This document shows positions 1 through 8,706 of a DNA stretch of 64,000 bases, piece by piece. Made by a program: the position numbers and the translations under genes. This DNA comes from Bacteroides caecigallinarum (lineage in GTDB: Bacteria; Bacteroidota; Bacteroidia; Bacteroidales; Bacteroidaceae). The notes under the pieces are model-generated. The model had not been told where the DNA came from, did not search any database, and was given only the letters and a program-made list of their open reading frames with translations. Location of the stretch: positions 20,265 through 84,264 of the forward strand of contig NZ_JADYTJ010000010.1 of NCBI RefSeq assembly GCF_021531075.1, read 5' to 3'. Numbering within the stretch: position 1 is the stretch's first letter; every line of letters begins with the position of its first letter.

Positions 1-956
1 ATATAGTAGTATTGGATGGATTTACAATGAATCCAGGAGATTTATCATGGAGTGAACTGGAAAAATTAGGCACTCTGAAGGTATACGACAGGACATTGCC
101 AGAACAATTACTGGGACGAGCAGCCGATGCTGAAGCTGTATTGACAAATAAGACCGTAATTAATGCATCGGCATTGCGCAATATGCCGAAACTAAAGTAT
201 GTTGGAGTGCTTGCCACAGGATATAATGTAGTTGACATCACAGTTGCAAAAGAACTTGGCATAGTTGTTACAAACATACCTGCCTACAGCACCGAGTCTG
301 TTGCTCAGATGGTATTCGCACACATTCTAAATATAACTCACAGTGTAGGATGCTATGCTCAAGAAGCACATGCAGGAGTGTGGAGCAGACAGGCGGATTT
401 CTCATACACCAACAGGCCTCTTATGGAACTTTACGGCAAGAGAATTGGTATCATCGGGTTAGGAAACACAGGCTCGGCCACAGCGCGTATCGCAAAAGCT
501 TTCGGAATGGAAGTTTTGGCATATACCAGCAAACTTCAGTCGGCCTTGCCAGAAGGTGTGAATAAGGCTACTTCAGTAGAAGAGATATTCAGTAATTCCG
601 ATATAGTGAGCCTTCATTGTCCGTTAAATGACAAGACTGCGGAGATAGTAAATGCCCACCATCTTTCATTGATGAAGGAATCGGCCATACTGATAAATAC
701 CGGACGTGGCGGACTGGTGAACGAAAATGATTTGGCTGAGGCTCTGAAGTCACACCGTATCAAGGCTGCAGGGCTTGATGTAATGGTGAATGAACCTCCT
801 ATGGAGAATAATCCGCTTTTGGGGTTAGACAATTGTTTCATTACGCCACACATAGCATGGGCAACTTACGAGGCACGCACCAGACTGATGAATCAGACTG
901 TAATGAATCTGAAAAGCTTTATTGAAGGAAAAATTATTAACAATGTAGCAGTGTGA
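1..956 (+). CDS. D-2-hydroxyacid dehydrogenase (5' end cut by window)
   Basis: NAD(P)-dependent dehydrogenase of the D-isomer 2-hydroxyacid family (glycerate/hydroxypyruvate type). Counting residues from the TTG at 12, the dinucleotide-binding motif GLGNTG is at about 149-154. The catalytic triad of the family is visible as Arg in NTGRGG (about 232), Glu in VNEPP (about 261) and His in TPHIAW (about 280). The reading frame stays open to base 3, giving IVVLDGF, a typical beta-strand start for the family, so the TTG is not the start. The real ATG should lie just outside the window and only about two residues are missing. It ends 4 bases before the next gene, so the two are probably co-transcribed. 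The exact substrate cannot be told from sequence alone. Confidence 0.9.
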   Translation, partial: IVVLDGFTMNPGDLSWSELEKLGTLKVYDRTLPEQLLGRAADAEAVLTNKTVINASALRNMPKLKYVGVLATGYNVVDITVAKELGIVVTNIPAYSTESVAQMVFAHILNITHSVGCYAQEAHAGVWSRQADFSYTNRPLMELYGKRIGIIGLGNTGSATARIAKAFGMEVLAYTSKLQSALPEGVNKATSVEEIFSNSDIVSLHCPLNDKTAEIVNAHHLSLMKESAILINTGRGGLVNENDLAEALKSHRIKAAGLDVMVNEPPMENNPLLGLDNCFITPHIAWATYEARTRLMNQTVMNLKSFIEGKIINNVAV

Positions 957-960
957 GAAT

Positions 961-1425
961 ATGACAAAAGAGGAAAGAATAGAAAAGGCAGTTGCGCTTT
1001 TCAAGGAAGGATATAACTGTTCGCAGTCGGTAGTGGCAGCTTTTGCCGATATGTACGGATTTACTACAGAGCAGGCCCTGAAGATGTCATCTGCATTTGG
1101 TGGAGGTATAGGTCGCATGCGTGAAACTTGTGGAGCTGCCTGCGGAATGTTTATGCTTGCCGGTCTGGAAAAGAGTGCCACAGTAGGTTCCGACCGTGAA
1201 AGTAAGGGTGCAACATATGCTTTGGTACAGGAATTGGCTGAAAAATTCAAGACTGTGAACGGATCATTGCGCTGCTCTGATTTATTGGGACTATCTAAGA
1301 AAGAACCTATAGTTTCTACACCCGAAGCCCGTACCAGTGCGTATTATGCAAAACGTCCATGTGTAAAGATGGTTGAGACTGCGGCTCGAATATGGGCTGA
1401 TTATATTTATGGTGTGAAAGGATAA
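961..1425 (+). CDS. C_GCAxxG_C_C family redox protein
   Basis: A 154-residue protein of the C_GCAxxG_C_C family, a small cysteine-rich family presumed to be redox active or metal binding. The hallmark pattern is present: GYNCSQSV near residue 20, then FGGGIGRMRETCGAACGMFMLAG-type sequence at about 45-70, and two further Cys (in LRCSDL and KRPCVK) towards the C-terminus. No signal peptide is seen, so it should be cytoplasmic. It starts 4 bases after the dehydrogenase stop, suggesting translational coupling. Its biochemical role is unknown; the family call is firm. Confidence 0.85.
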   Translation: MTKEERIEKAVALFKEGYNCSQSVVAAFADMYGFTTEQALKMSSAFGGGIGRMRETCGAACGMFMLAGLEKSATVGSDRESKGATYALVQELAEKFKTVNGSLRCSDLLGLSKKEPIVSTPEARTSAYYAKRPCVKMVETAARIWADYIYGVKG

Positions 1426-1432
1426 AGATATA

Positions 1433-1474
1433 CAAAAAAAGATACTCCTGTCAATCGCTATTGTCAGGAGTATC
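1433..1474 (-). terminator. Intrinsic terminator for the LytTR gene (shared hairpin)
   Basis: Perfect 10-bp stem, GATACTCCTG at 1441-1450 with CAGGAGTATC at 1465-1474, extended inward by CAA/TTG. Read on the minus strand it is followed by a run of seven T, so it fits best as the end of the minus-strand regulator transcript. On the plus strand only the hairpin is present, without a T-run. Confidence 0.7.
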
Positions 1475-1640
1475 ACAACACAAAAACTAAACTAGACTTA
1501 ACTAAACTATTTAAATGAGAAGTTTCACAACTTCCGTTCTTTATTCACTTGCAAATATATGTTTTTTATTAACAAAAACAAAAAAATAATAGCTTTTTTC
1601 CCTGGTTACAAATAAAAAAGTTGAAAATGAAACTTATTTA

Positions 1641-2369
1641 TTATATAATGTGTTTATTAACATAATCCTGCAACATTATTTTGTAAGTTTCGGATATTGG
1701 AATGTATTCTTTACCGAAAACTATTCGTCCTTTGTCTATTATTTTTATTTTTGACTTTTGTACTATGAAAGAACGGTGAACACGTAAAAAACGTTCAACA
1801 GGAAGCCTTTCTTCCAATGATTTCATGCTTATAAGTGACAATATGGGACGAGGGTTATCTTCTGTATATATCTTAACGTAATCTTTCAGTCCTTCTATGT
1901 ACAGTATTTTGTCCAATTCTATTTGTATTAACTTATAATCACTTTTCACATAAATATATTCTGGATTTTCCGGTTGAAAACTTGGCTTTTCGCTTTCGGC
2001 TTTTAGTTTCAGATTAAACCATTCTACGGCTTTGCCTACAGCTTCACTGAAATCGGCATAACTGATAGGTTTCAGCAGATAGTCGAGCGCATTTGCCCTG
2101 TATCCGTCGATGGCATATTGTTCGAAAGCTGTAGTGAATACTATCCTTGTTTTTTCCGGAACCATTTTAGAGAATTCCAGTCCGTTCAGATCCGGCATTT
2201 GTATATCAAGAAACAGAAGATCAACGGGATTGTTAGGCAGTTCGTTCATGGCTTGTACTGCACTGGAATATGTACCGCATAGTTCTAGCGACGGTGTTTT
2301 TTTTACGTAGCCGGCTATCAATCCTAAAGCCAGTGGTTCATCGTCTATTATTGCGCACTTTATAGTCAT
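1641..2369 (-). CDS. LytTR-family response regulator
   Basis: A 242-residue response regulator. The receiver domain at about 1-120 has the acidic pair IIDDEP at the N-terminus, the phospho-acceptor Asp55 in LLFLDIQMP and the conserved Lys in YLLKPIS. The C-terminal half (about 135-242) is a LytTR DNA-binding domain, with YIEGLKDYVKIY and FLRVHRSFIV as family landmarks. It lies 25 bases downstream of the sensor kinase gene, so the two form a LytS/LytTR-type two-component pair. The adjacent efflux operon is an obvious candidate target, but this is inferred from position only. Confidence 0.92.
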   Translation of the reverse strand: MTIKCAIIDDEPLALGLIAGYVKKTPSLELCGTYSSAVQAMNELPNNPVDLLFLDIQMPDLNGLEFSKMVPEKTRIVFTTAFEQYAIDGYRANALDYLLKPISYADFSEAVGKAVEWFNLKLKAESEKPSFQPENPEYIYVKSDYKLIQIELDKILYIEGLKDYVKIYTEDNPRPILSLISMKSLEERLPVERFLRVHRSFIVQKSKIKIIDKGRIVFGKEYIPISETYKIMLQDYVNKHII

Positions 2370-2394
2370 AGTTATATTGTGTGATATGTTTTTA

Positions 2395-3444
2395 TTATAA
2401 TTTCAGTTTGATACACGAATTGTAAACGTTGCCGTTATCGCTAAGCCAGCATTTCCATTCATGGCGGTCGGGATACAGCAGTTCTAGTCTTTTGCTCACT
2501 TGTTCCAGACCTATTCCGGAGCCGCTTTTGTCTGCTGTCGATTTGGGGTGATTACTGTTCTGTATCGTGCAGACAATGTTGTCTTCATTCTCCTCTATTG
2601 TTATCTTTATGAAGCTTTGGCCTGTGGGTGATATTCCATGTTTAAATGCATTTTCTATCAGAGATATGAAGATAAGTGGAGCAACCGGAGTCTGGCTGTT
2701 GTCTTTTACCCGGAAGTTGGTTTCTATATTTACATCTTCGGATACTCGTATTCTCATCAGTTCTATATAGTTTCTGATGAAGTCTGTTTCTTTTTTCAGT
2801 GGGACGTACATTGACTGATTGTCATATAGTACATATCTCAACAGTTTGCTTAGTTCCTGTATGGCTTGTTGCGCCTTGTCTGTGTCAATAGCCACCAGGG
2901 CGTAAATATTGTTCAGAGTGTTTAGCAGAAAATGTGGGTTGAGTTGGTTCCTCAGGTTTTTAAGTTCGGCTTCTGTCATGCTTTTCACTGCCTCGCGTCT
3001 TGCCAGTTCTGTTTCGTTCCATCTTATGCTTAGCCTGATGGCCACACTTAGTCCTGCAGAGAAAATCATGCTTGCGGCATCCCTTATCATAAAAACTATC
3101 TGTGATGGTGGGGTATGTCTGAACATATCAGGTGGTGGAGCAGGAACATGCATGTCGTTCCACCATCTGATGGTAAGCGACATAAATATGGTCAGAACAG
3201 CATTTACTGCCAGAAACTTTTTCTTATGTTCATTGAAAAGTAGTTTCGGAATTAACAGAAAATAATTTACATAAAATATTGCAAACAGTGATGCCGGGAC
3301 TATAATGAACCGCATAAAAGCTTTCCAGTCTATGCTTCCGTTATCACTTTGCGTCATTATTATCGGAAAACCGAAAAACAATATCCAGCAGAATACGTGT
3401 ATGGATATTTCCAGCAATCTGTTGTTACGGTTTGTATGAGTCAT
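2395..3444 (-). CDS. LytS-like sensor histidine kinase (His_kinase family)
   Basis: A 349-residue membrane kinase. Four hydrophobic segments occupy about 14-32, 45-67, 78-95 and 118-138. They are followed by the PF06580-type H-box LRNQLNPHFLLN with phospho-accepting His171, and a C-terminal ATPase region with the N-box LIENAFKHG and a G-box GSGIGLEQV. There is no large extracytoplasmic domain, so the signal is probably sensed in or at the membrane. The partner regulator follows on the same strand. This compact architecture is common in Bacteroidales, and the stimulus cannot be read from sequence. Confidence 0.9.
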   Translation of the reverse strand: MTHTNRNNRLLEISIHVFCWILFFGFPIIMTQSDNGSIDWKAFMRFIIVPASLFAIFYVNYFLLIPKLLFNEHKKKFLAVNAVLTIFMSLTIRWWNDMHVPAPPPDMFRHTPPSQIVFMIRDAASMIFSAGLSVAIRLSIRWNETELARREAVKSMTEAELKNLRNQLNPHFLLNTLNNIYALVAIDTDKAQQAIQELSKLLRYVLYDNQSMYVPLKKETDFIRNYIELMRIRVSEDVNIETNFRVKDNSQTPVAPLIFISLIENAFKHGISPTGQSFIKITIEENEDNIVCTIQNSNHPKSTADKSGSGIGLEQVSKRLELLYPDRHEWKCWLSDNGNVYNSCIKLKL

Positions 3445-3511
3445 AGGTTTGAATGATTTTATATTGTGTACTTACAAATATAATGGAATGTTATAAGTAT
3501 TGCAAACTTAG

Positions 3512-3655
3512 AAGCCTATTGCTGATTGGAATGTGTTTTCATCTGTGTATTTTGATACTTTCAAAGCAGCGCTGCGGTACCTCACAGAGAGAACCGTCAG
3601 CACTGCTGAAAAGGAAACCAAAGTTATGAAGAACAAAGTAGTTCCTGATTTATAG
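3512..3655 (+). pseudogene. Possible remnant of a coding region (open frame without start)
   Basis: Between the kinase and the efflux operon the plus strand is open for 47 codons from just after a TAG at 3509 to a TAG at 3653-3655. The composition looks protein-like: an aromatic-rich stretch WNVFSSVYFDTFKAALRYL followed by a charged tail. There is no start codon except an internal ATG giving only nine residues. I do not recognise the peptide. It may be the 3' end of a decayed gene or a chance open frame. Confidence 0.25.
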
Positions 3656-3672
3656 AATGAAGTTGTATCCGT

Positions 3673-4893
3673 TTATTCGTATCTCAATGCTTCTATAGGG
3701 TCAAGACAGGCAGCTTTCTTGGCAGGATACCATCCGAAGAATACTCCGGTGAAGGTACATACTGCAAACGAAAGGAGTACGCTCCAGGGCTGGACGAAAA
3801 CTGGCCAGTGGGCGACAGTCTTGATTATATATGAGGCTCCACACCCAAGTATCACACCTATCAATCCTCCGGTGATACTTATCAGTACAGATTCTATAAG
3901 GAACTGTGACAGGATATCTATTCCTCTTGCTCCTACAGACATACGCAGACCGATTTCTCTGGTACGTTCTGTCACTGATACATACATGATGTTCATGATA
4001 CCGATTCCTCCAACAACAAGTGATATTCCTGCAATGCATGCCAAAAGAGTAGTCATAAGGTCTGTTGTAGTGTTAAGCATGGAACTGAGCTCCTGCTGTG
4101 TTCTGATTGTGAAATCATCGTCATCGGTTTCTTTCAGTTTATGTTCGCGGCGCAGTATATTTGTTATTTCGTCAACTGCTTCTTCGGTCATGTCTTCTGT
4201 CAATGCCGAAGCGAAGATACCTCCTAGATATGTTTGGGCGAGTAGTCGTTTCATTACGGTAGAGTAGGGTGCCAGTACTACATCGTCCTGGTCCATACCC
4301 ATTGAGTTGTAGCCTTTCGATTCAAGCACACCTATAACCCTTAGTGGAACCTGATTGCATCGGATTACTTTGCCTATCGGGTCGGCACCGTCAGGAAAGA
4401 GGTTATCAACAATTGTAGTTCCGATAACACAGACTTTTGCTGCGGTGCGGATGTCTTCTTCTGTAAACATCTCGCCCTGTTCTATTTTCAGCTGTCTGAT
4501 GTTGAGGTATCCTATACTTACACCGCTAACAGACGAAGGATAGTTGTTGGCCCCTGATATGAGTTGTCCGCTGGCAGATACGTTTGGACTGATGTCCGAA
4601 AGATACACACATTCATCTCTAAGTGTTTCGTAGTTTTCAAGTTTCAGAGTCTGCATAGACGACGGGTCCTGTCTTACTCCTCCTCGCATTTCGCCTCCCG
4701 GATGTATCATAATCATGTTAGAACCCATCTCCGAGATTTGTTTCTGGATGCTTCGTTTCGAGCCTTGTCCTATTGCCAGCATGGCTATCACCGATGCCAC
4801 ACCTATTATGATTCCAAGCATCGTAAGGAATGCTCTCAGCTTGTTGTTGGACAGTGCTCTGATAGCTATTTTAAAAAGATTTGTTCCGTTCAT
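3673..4893 (-). CDS. MacB-like ABC transporter permease
   Basis: A 406-residue permease of the MacB/FtsX type. It has an N-terminal transmembrane helix (about 20-42, in ALSNNKLRAFLTMLGIIIG), then a large periplasmic MacB core of about 230 residues, then three C-terminal helices in the FtsX domain (about 280-385) with the signature VTERTREIGLRMSVGAR. Unlike E. coli MacB it carries no ATPase; that is the separate gene next to it. It is the last gene of the minus-strand operon tolC-like, macA-like, ATPase, permease. The predicted role is the inner-membrane part of a tripartite exporter of drugs, peptides or lipophilic compounds. Substrate unknown. Confidence 0.93.
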   Translation of the reverse strand: MNGTNLFKIAIRALSNNKLRAFLTMLGIIIGVASVIAMLAIGQGSKRSIQKQISEMGSNMIMIHPGGEMRGGVRQDPSSMQTLKLENYETLRDECVYLSDISPNVSASGQLISGANNYPSSVSGVSIGYLNIRQLKIEQGEMFTEEDIRTAAKVCVIGTTIVDNLFPDGADPIGKVIRCNQVPLRVIGVLESKGYNSMGMDQDDVVLAPYSTVMKRLLAQTYLGGIFASALTEDMTEEAVDEITNILRREHKLKETDDDDFTIRTQQELSSMLNTTTDLMTTLLACIAGISLVVGGIGIMNIMYVSVTERTREIGLRMSVGARGIDILSQFLIESVLISITGGLIGVILGCGASYIIKTVAHWPVFVQPWSVLLSFAVCTFTGVFFGWYPAKKAACLDPIEALRYE

Positions 4894-4918
4894 TGTAAAA
4901 ATGTTTTATTATTCCGTA

Positions 4919-5665
4919 TCAGTCTTCATCGTTCTTTGGCAGAGCTGCAAGAGCTTCGGCTGCCGAGAGGATATTGTTGTTTACGGTATCTTCTATCACA
5001 TGTCCGTCACGCAGGCGAATGTTGCGACTACTGTACATTGCCAGTTCAGGATTGTGTGTAACGAATATTATAGTTCTTCCTTCGGCGTGTAGTTTCTGGA
5101 AGAGTACAAGTATCTCAAACGATGTGCGTGTATCAAGGTTACCTGTAGCCTCGTCTGCCAGGATTACAGCAGGGTTGTTTACCAGTGCTCTGGCTATAGC
5201 CACACGCTGCATCTGTCCTCCTGACATCTGGTTCGACTTGTGCTCCAGTCTGTCTCCCAATCCCACTGCCATCAGTGCCTCTATGGCTCTTCTGCGTCTT
5301 TCAGCGGCAGAAACTGACGGATTGTACATCAGTGGCAATTCTACGTTTTCCACCGCAGTGGTTTTAGGCAGAAGATTGTAGTTCTGGAATACGAAACCTA
5401 TTTTTCTGTTTCTCAGTACAGCCCTTTGCGGTTTGCTCATTGTCCTTACCGATACTCCGTCCAGAAGATATTCGCCGCTTGTAGGTGTGTCCAGACATCC
5501 AAGTGTGTTCAGCAAAGTTGATTTACCCGAGCCTGATGTTCCCATGATAGTGACAAACTCGCCCTCGTTTATGCTGAATGATACTCCCCTGAGCGCATGT
5601 ACCGTTTCGTCTCCCACACGGAAGTTTCGTTTTATGTTCTGTAATTCGATTACTGTCTTGCTCAT
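4919..5665 (-). CDS. ABC transporter ATP-binding protein, MacB/LolD type
   Basis: A 248-residue ATPase. It shows Walker A GTSGSGKST, the Q-loop region FVFQNYNLLPKTTAVENV, the signature [15 protein letters not shown], Walker B ILADEATGNLD and the H-loop FVTHNPE. The sequence resembles the LolD/MacB-type ATPases that pair with FtsX-like permeases. It sits between the membrane fusion protein and the permease genes with short gaps (14 and 25 bases), so it should energise that permease. Confidence 0.93.
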   Translation of the reverse strand: MSKTVIELQNIKRNFRVGDETVHALRGVSFSINEGEFVTIMGTSGSGKSTLLNTLGCLDTPTSGEYLLDGVSVRTMSKPQRAVLRNRKIGFVFQNYNLLPKTTAVENVELPLMYNPSVSAAERRRRAIEALMAVGLGDRLEHKSNQMSGGQMQRVAIARALVNNPAVILADEATGNLDTRTSFEILVLFQKLHAEGRTIIFVTHNPELAMYSSRNIRLRDGHVIEDTVNNNILSAAEALAALPKNDED

Positions 5666-5679
5666 GGTGATTAATCCTT

Positions 5680-6894
5680 TTACTTAGATTGTTTTTTCTT
5701 GTTTCTGTCTGGAGGTCCCGGCATGAATGGATTTTGTTCGCCTCCTTCTTCGCTCATTTCCGGCATTTCACCTTTTACTATTGTTTCTGTTATGATTTCA
5801 GTTCCTTCGCTGATGCCCGAAACTATTTCAGTGTTTGAACCGTCGCTCATACCGGTCTTGACAGGGTGTGCAATAATTGATGTCGCGTCCATTGTCCATA
5901 CTTTCTTTTGAGAGTTGCAGTCCTTTATGACTTTTCCTCCTGCCAGTTTCTTGTCAGGTATAAATCGGAGAGCCTTGTTCGGTACTACAAGAACATTTTC
6001 GCGTGTATCTGTAAAGATTGTTACGTTGGCTGTAAGTCTTGGTTTCAGTTTCAAATCAGGATTATCGGCTGTGATTACTACCTCGTATGTCACGACGGTT
6101 TCAGATGTAGAGCTGGTAGACGAACTTGTACTGTTGGTACTTCCCAGACGAATCTGTTTTACTCTTCCTTCGAACACATCATTCGGATAGGCGTCTACAG
6201 TAAATGTAACTCTTGCACTGTCTTTTACTCCGGCTATATCTGCTTCGTCCACATCTGCCACTACCTGCATCTTTGTCAGGTCGGCTGCGATAGTGAATAG
6301 GGTCGGAGTCTCGAAACCTGAAGCCACAGTCTGTCCGGCTTCCACTTCGCGGCTTGTCACTACACCGTCTATAGGCGATGTGATGGTGGTGTACGACAGA
6401 TTTCTCTGTGCTTTAGCCAGTGCTGCCTTGCTTTGGTCGTATGTACTTTTTGCACGGCGGTAGTTGTATTCGTACTGTTCGTATTCGGTGTCGCTGATAA
6501 GTTGTTTTTCGTGCAGAGTCTTGTTTCTCTCGTAAAGTTTCTCCTGATACATATATTCTGCTTCTGCACCGTCGTATGTAGCTTGCGCCGACTGAAGATC
6601 GCTTATAAGCGTCACACGGTCCATTTCGGCTATTACTTCTCCCGCTTTAACCACTGAGTTGTAGTCAACATAAATCTTGTCGATGATACCTGATACTTGG
6701 GTACCGACTTCTACTTCTGTTACCGGTTCTATAGTACCAGTAGCTGTAATGGAATTACTTATTGTTCCCTTATGTACTGCCGAAGTGGCAAAACTTATAG
6801 TCTGGTTTGATTTTTTTCCACCGAATATCCACAGTCCTGCTCCTGCAAGTACTATTATGGCAGCTGCGCTGATGAAAACTTTTTTCTTGTTCAT
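5680..6894 (-). CDS. MacA-like periplasmic adaptor (membrane fusion protein)
   Basis: A 404-residue membrane fusion protein. A single N-terminal signal anchor covers about 5-25. A biotinyl-lipoyl-like half domain begins around NSITATGTIEPVTEVEVGTQ, a coiled-coil hairpin follows at about 95-165 (rich in Q, A, K and E), and the second lipoyl half includes SPIDGVVTSREVEAGQTV. Beta-barrel and membrane-proximal domains follow. The C-terminus is a charged tail ending in KKKQSK. A Ser/Thr run (STNSTSSSTSSTSE) at about 250-265 interrupts the beta-barrel region and looks like a surface loop. It should bridge the inner-membrane transporter to the TolC-like protein. Confidence 0.93.
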   Translation of the reverse strand: MNKKKVFISAAAIIVLAGAGLWIFGGKKSNQTISFATSAVHKGTISNSITATGTIEPVTEVEVGTQVSGIIDKIYVDYNSVVKAGEVIAEMDRVTLISDLQSAQATYDGAEAEYMYQEKLYERNKTLHEKQLISDTEYEQYEYNYRRAKSTYDQSKAALAKAQRNLSYTTITSPIDGVVTSREVEAGQTVASGFETPTLFTIAADLTKMQVVADVDEADIAGVKDSARVTFTVDAYPNDVFEGRVKQIRLGSTNSTSSSTSSTSETVVTYEVVITADNPDLKLKPRLTANVTIFTDTRENVLVVPNKALRFIPDKKLAGGKVIKDCNSQKKVWTMDATSIIAHPVKTGMSDGSNTEIVSGISEGTEIITETIVKGEMPEMSEEGGEQNPFMPGPPDRNKKKQSK

Positions 6895-6944
6895 ATCTAG
6901 TTATTTTACCGTTTGTTCTTTATAATAAAGTTGTTTCCCTTTGT

Positions 6945-8288
6945 TTAAAGTTTAATTTCATTTCCCGCATAGAAATCAAGTAATGCTCTGTCGAGAATAG
7001 CCATATATTTGGCCTGTACACGCTGTTGTTGTGCGCTAAGCAGATTGTTCTTCTCTGTGAGCAGTTCAACAGTGTTTTTTATGCCTAAGTTAAACTGTTC
7101 GTTCACCATGTCGAAACTGGTCTGGCAACTTTCAAGTTTGCTGTTTGCAGCCTCATATTGTTGCTGTGCGTTCAGGGCGTCAAGCCAAAGGGTTTCTATG
7201 GTTGAATACAGTTCCTTTTGTTTGTTTATCAAATCCAGTTGTGATGAACTGTAAGTGATCTGTGCTTTCTGTACGGCGCTTTTTGTCTGTCTGTTGTTGA
7301 AAATAGGAATGCTAAGGTTTATACCTATCATATTGTTCCATCCATATTTCATCTGCTCAGCCCAGTTGTTTGTGCTGGCATTGTTTGTCATACTTGATGT
7401 TGAGGCTGATAGACTGATGGTAGGCAGATATCCAGCTTTTGCGGTTTTTATACCCAGCTTTGCATTGTCTATGCTCAACTTACTGCTTTGTATTTCCGGT
7501 CTTGAAGTCAAGGCTGTGTTGTAGACATCTATCTGGTTTGGCAGAGCGGCCATAACATCTTCATCGTTCAGTTCCGGAAGGTCTAGAATCATTTCCGTAG
7601 TGCCGTCCAGTTCAAGCAACTGTTTCAGCTGGAGCTTGTAGTTCCTCAGTGAACTTTCAGCTGTTACCAACTGATATTTGTCATTGCTAGCCTGAGCCTG
7701 AAGTTGTGCTACGTCAGATTTTGACAGGCTTCCTTCATTGAAAAGTTCAACGGCGCGTTTGTATGTAGCCTCACTCACTTCAAGTGTGTTTTTATTAATC
7801 TCTACAGATTCGTTGGCATAAAGAATTTGTACGAAAAGTTTTGTGATTTCTTCCTGCAACATGTTTTCGGTTTCTGCTACAGACAGACCAGCTATTTCCT
7901 TGTTTGTTTTCTGCTGCTTAATGTTGTTCAGTCGCTGTCCGCCGTTCCACAAAGTCCATTGAGCGCTCAGGTTGTAGCTTCCGTTGTAAGTGTTATTGCT
8001 GTTACTTGTGATAATTTCTGTACCGCTCACGGTTGCACTGTTTTCCTGATACGGACGGTTTACCAGATTATGTCCCGTAGAGAAAGACAGGCTTGGGAAC
8101 AGCGATGCCTTAGCGCTTTTCACATCTACATCAGCTTCCTCTAGCGAGAGCTTGTTCTGCTGCAGCTGTATGTTTTTCTCCAGAGCATAGTCAATGCAGT
8201 CCTGCAGACTCCACGTCTTGTTGTCCTGTGCGTAAAGTCCTGTGCTTGAACCTAAAACTGCGATAATGAATAAATCTCTTTGTCTCAT
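6945..8288 (-). CDS. TolC-family outer membrane efflux protein
   Basis: A 447-residue outer-membrane factor. It has an N-terminal signal sequence (MRQRDLFIIAVLGSSTGLYAQ, probably cleaved near residue 20). The TolC fold follows as two repeats, beginning WSLQDCIDYALEKNIQLQQ and later long Gln- and Ala-rich helices such as AQLQAQASNDKYQLVTAE. It is the first gene of the efflux operon. The intergenic stretch to the divergent cyd operon (8289-8452) holds promoters for both sides. Confidence 0.92.
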   Translation of the reverse strand: MRQRDLFIIAVLGSSTGLYAQDNKTWSLQDCIDYALEKNIQLQQNKLSLEEADVDVKSAKASLFPSLSFSTGHNLVNRPYQENSATVSGTEIITSNSNNTYNGSYNLSAQWTLWNGGQRLNNIKQQKTNKEIAGLSVAETENMLQEEITKLFVQILYANESVEINKNTLEVSEATYKRAVELFNEGSLSKSDVAQLQAQASNDKYQLVTAESSLRNYKLQLKQLLELDGTTEMILDLPELNDEDVMAALPNQIDVYNTALTSRPEIQSSKLSIDNAKLGIKTAKAGYLPTISLSASTSSMTNNASTNNWAEQMKYGWNNMIGINLSIPIFNNRQTKSAVQKAQITYSSSQLDLINKQKELYSTIETLWLDALNAQQQYEAANSKLESCQTSFDMVNEQFNLGIKNTVELLTEKNNLLSAQQQRVQAKYMAILDRALLDFYAGNEIKL

Positions 8289-8452
8289 ATTGTTTACTGT
8301 TATCTCTATTTCTTTTCTGAGGCAAAATTATTCCTTATATAACACATAGTCAAAAAAGATAGATTTGGCAAAGAAATGTATGGACAAAACCTTGGTTTTT
8401 CACGATAAATCATTTACTTTGTAATCATTATAAAAATATACACTTGTTAATT

Positions 8453-8674
8453 ATGAATATAATTGGAATTTATAGATTTTATGTAGACGGATTCAAGTCG
8501 ATGACTACAGGACGTATACTTTGGCTTATAATTCTGGTGAAACTATTTGTTATGTTCTTTATTATAAAACTGTTCTTTTTCCCTTCTTTCCTTAAAGATA
8601 AGACAACTGAAGAAAAACAGAATTATGTAGGCAATGAACTGATTATACGGGCATCGGATTCTGATACTAAATAA
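8453..8674 (+). CDS. DUF4492 small membrane protein of the cyd operon
   Basis: A 73-residue protein with one strong transmembrane helix (about 20-45, in ILWLIILVKLFVMFFIIKLFFF) preceded by the conserved NIIGIYRFYVDGFKSM. This matches DUF4492, regularly found directly before cydA in Bacteroidota. ATG 8453 is preferred over an in-frame TTG at 8444. Its position suggests an accessory or assembly subunit of cytochrome bd, analogous to but unrelated in sequence to CydX/CydY. That role is inference. Confidence 0.85.
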   Translation: MNIIGIYRFYVDGFKSMTTGRILWLIILVKLFVMFFIIKLFFFPSFLKDKTTEEKQNYVGNELIIRASDSDTK

Positions 8675-8706
8675 CTAATCAAACTAACTTAATAAAACTT
8701 TATTTT

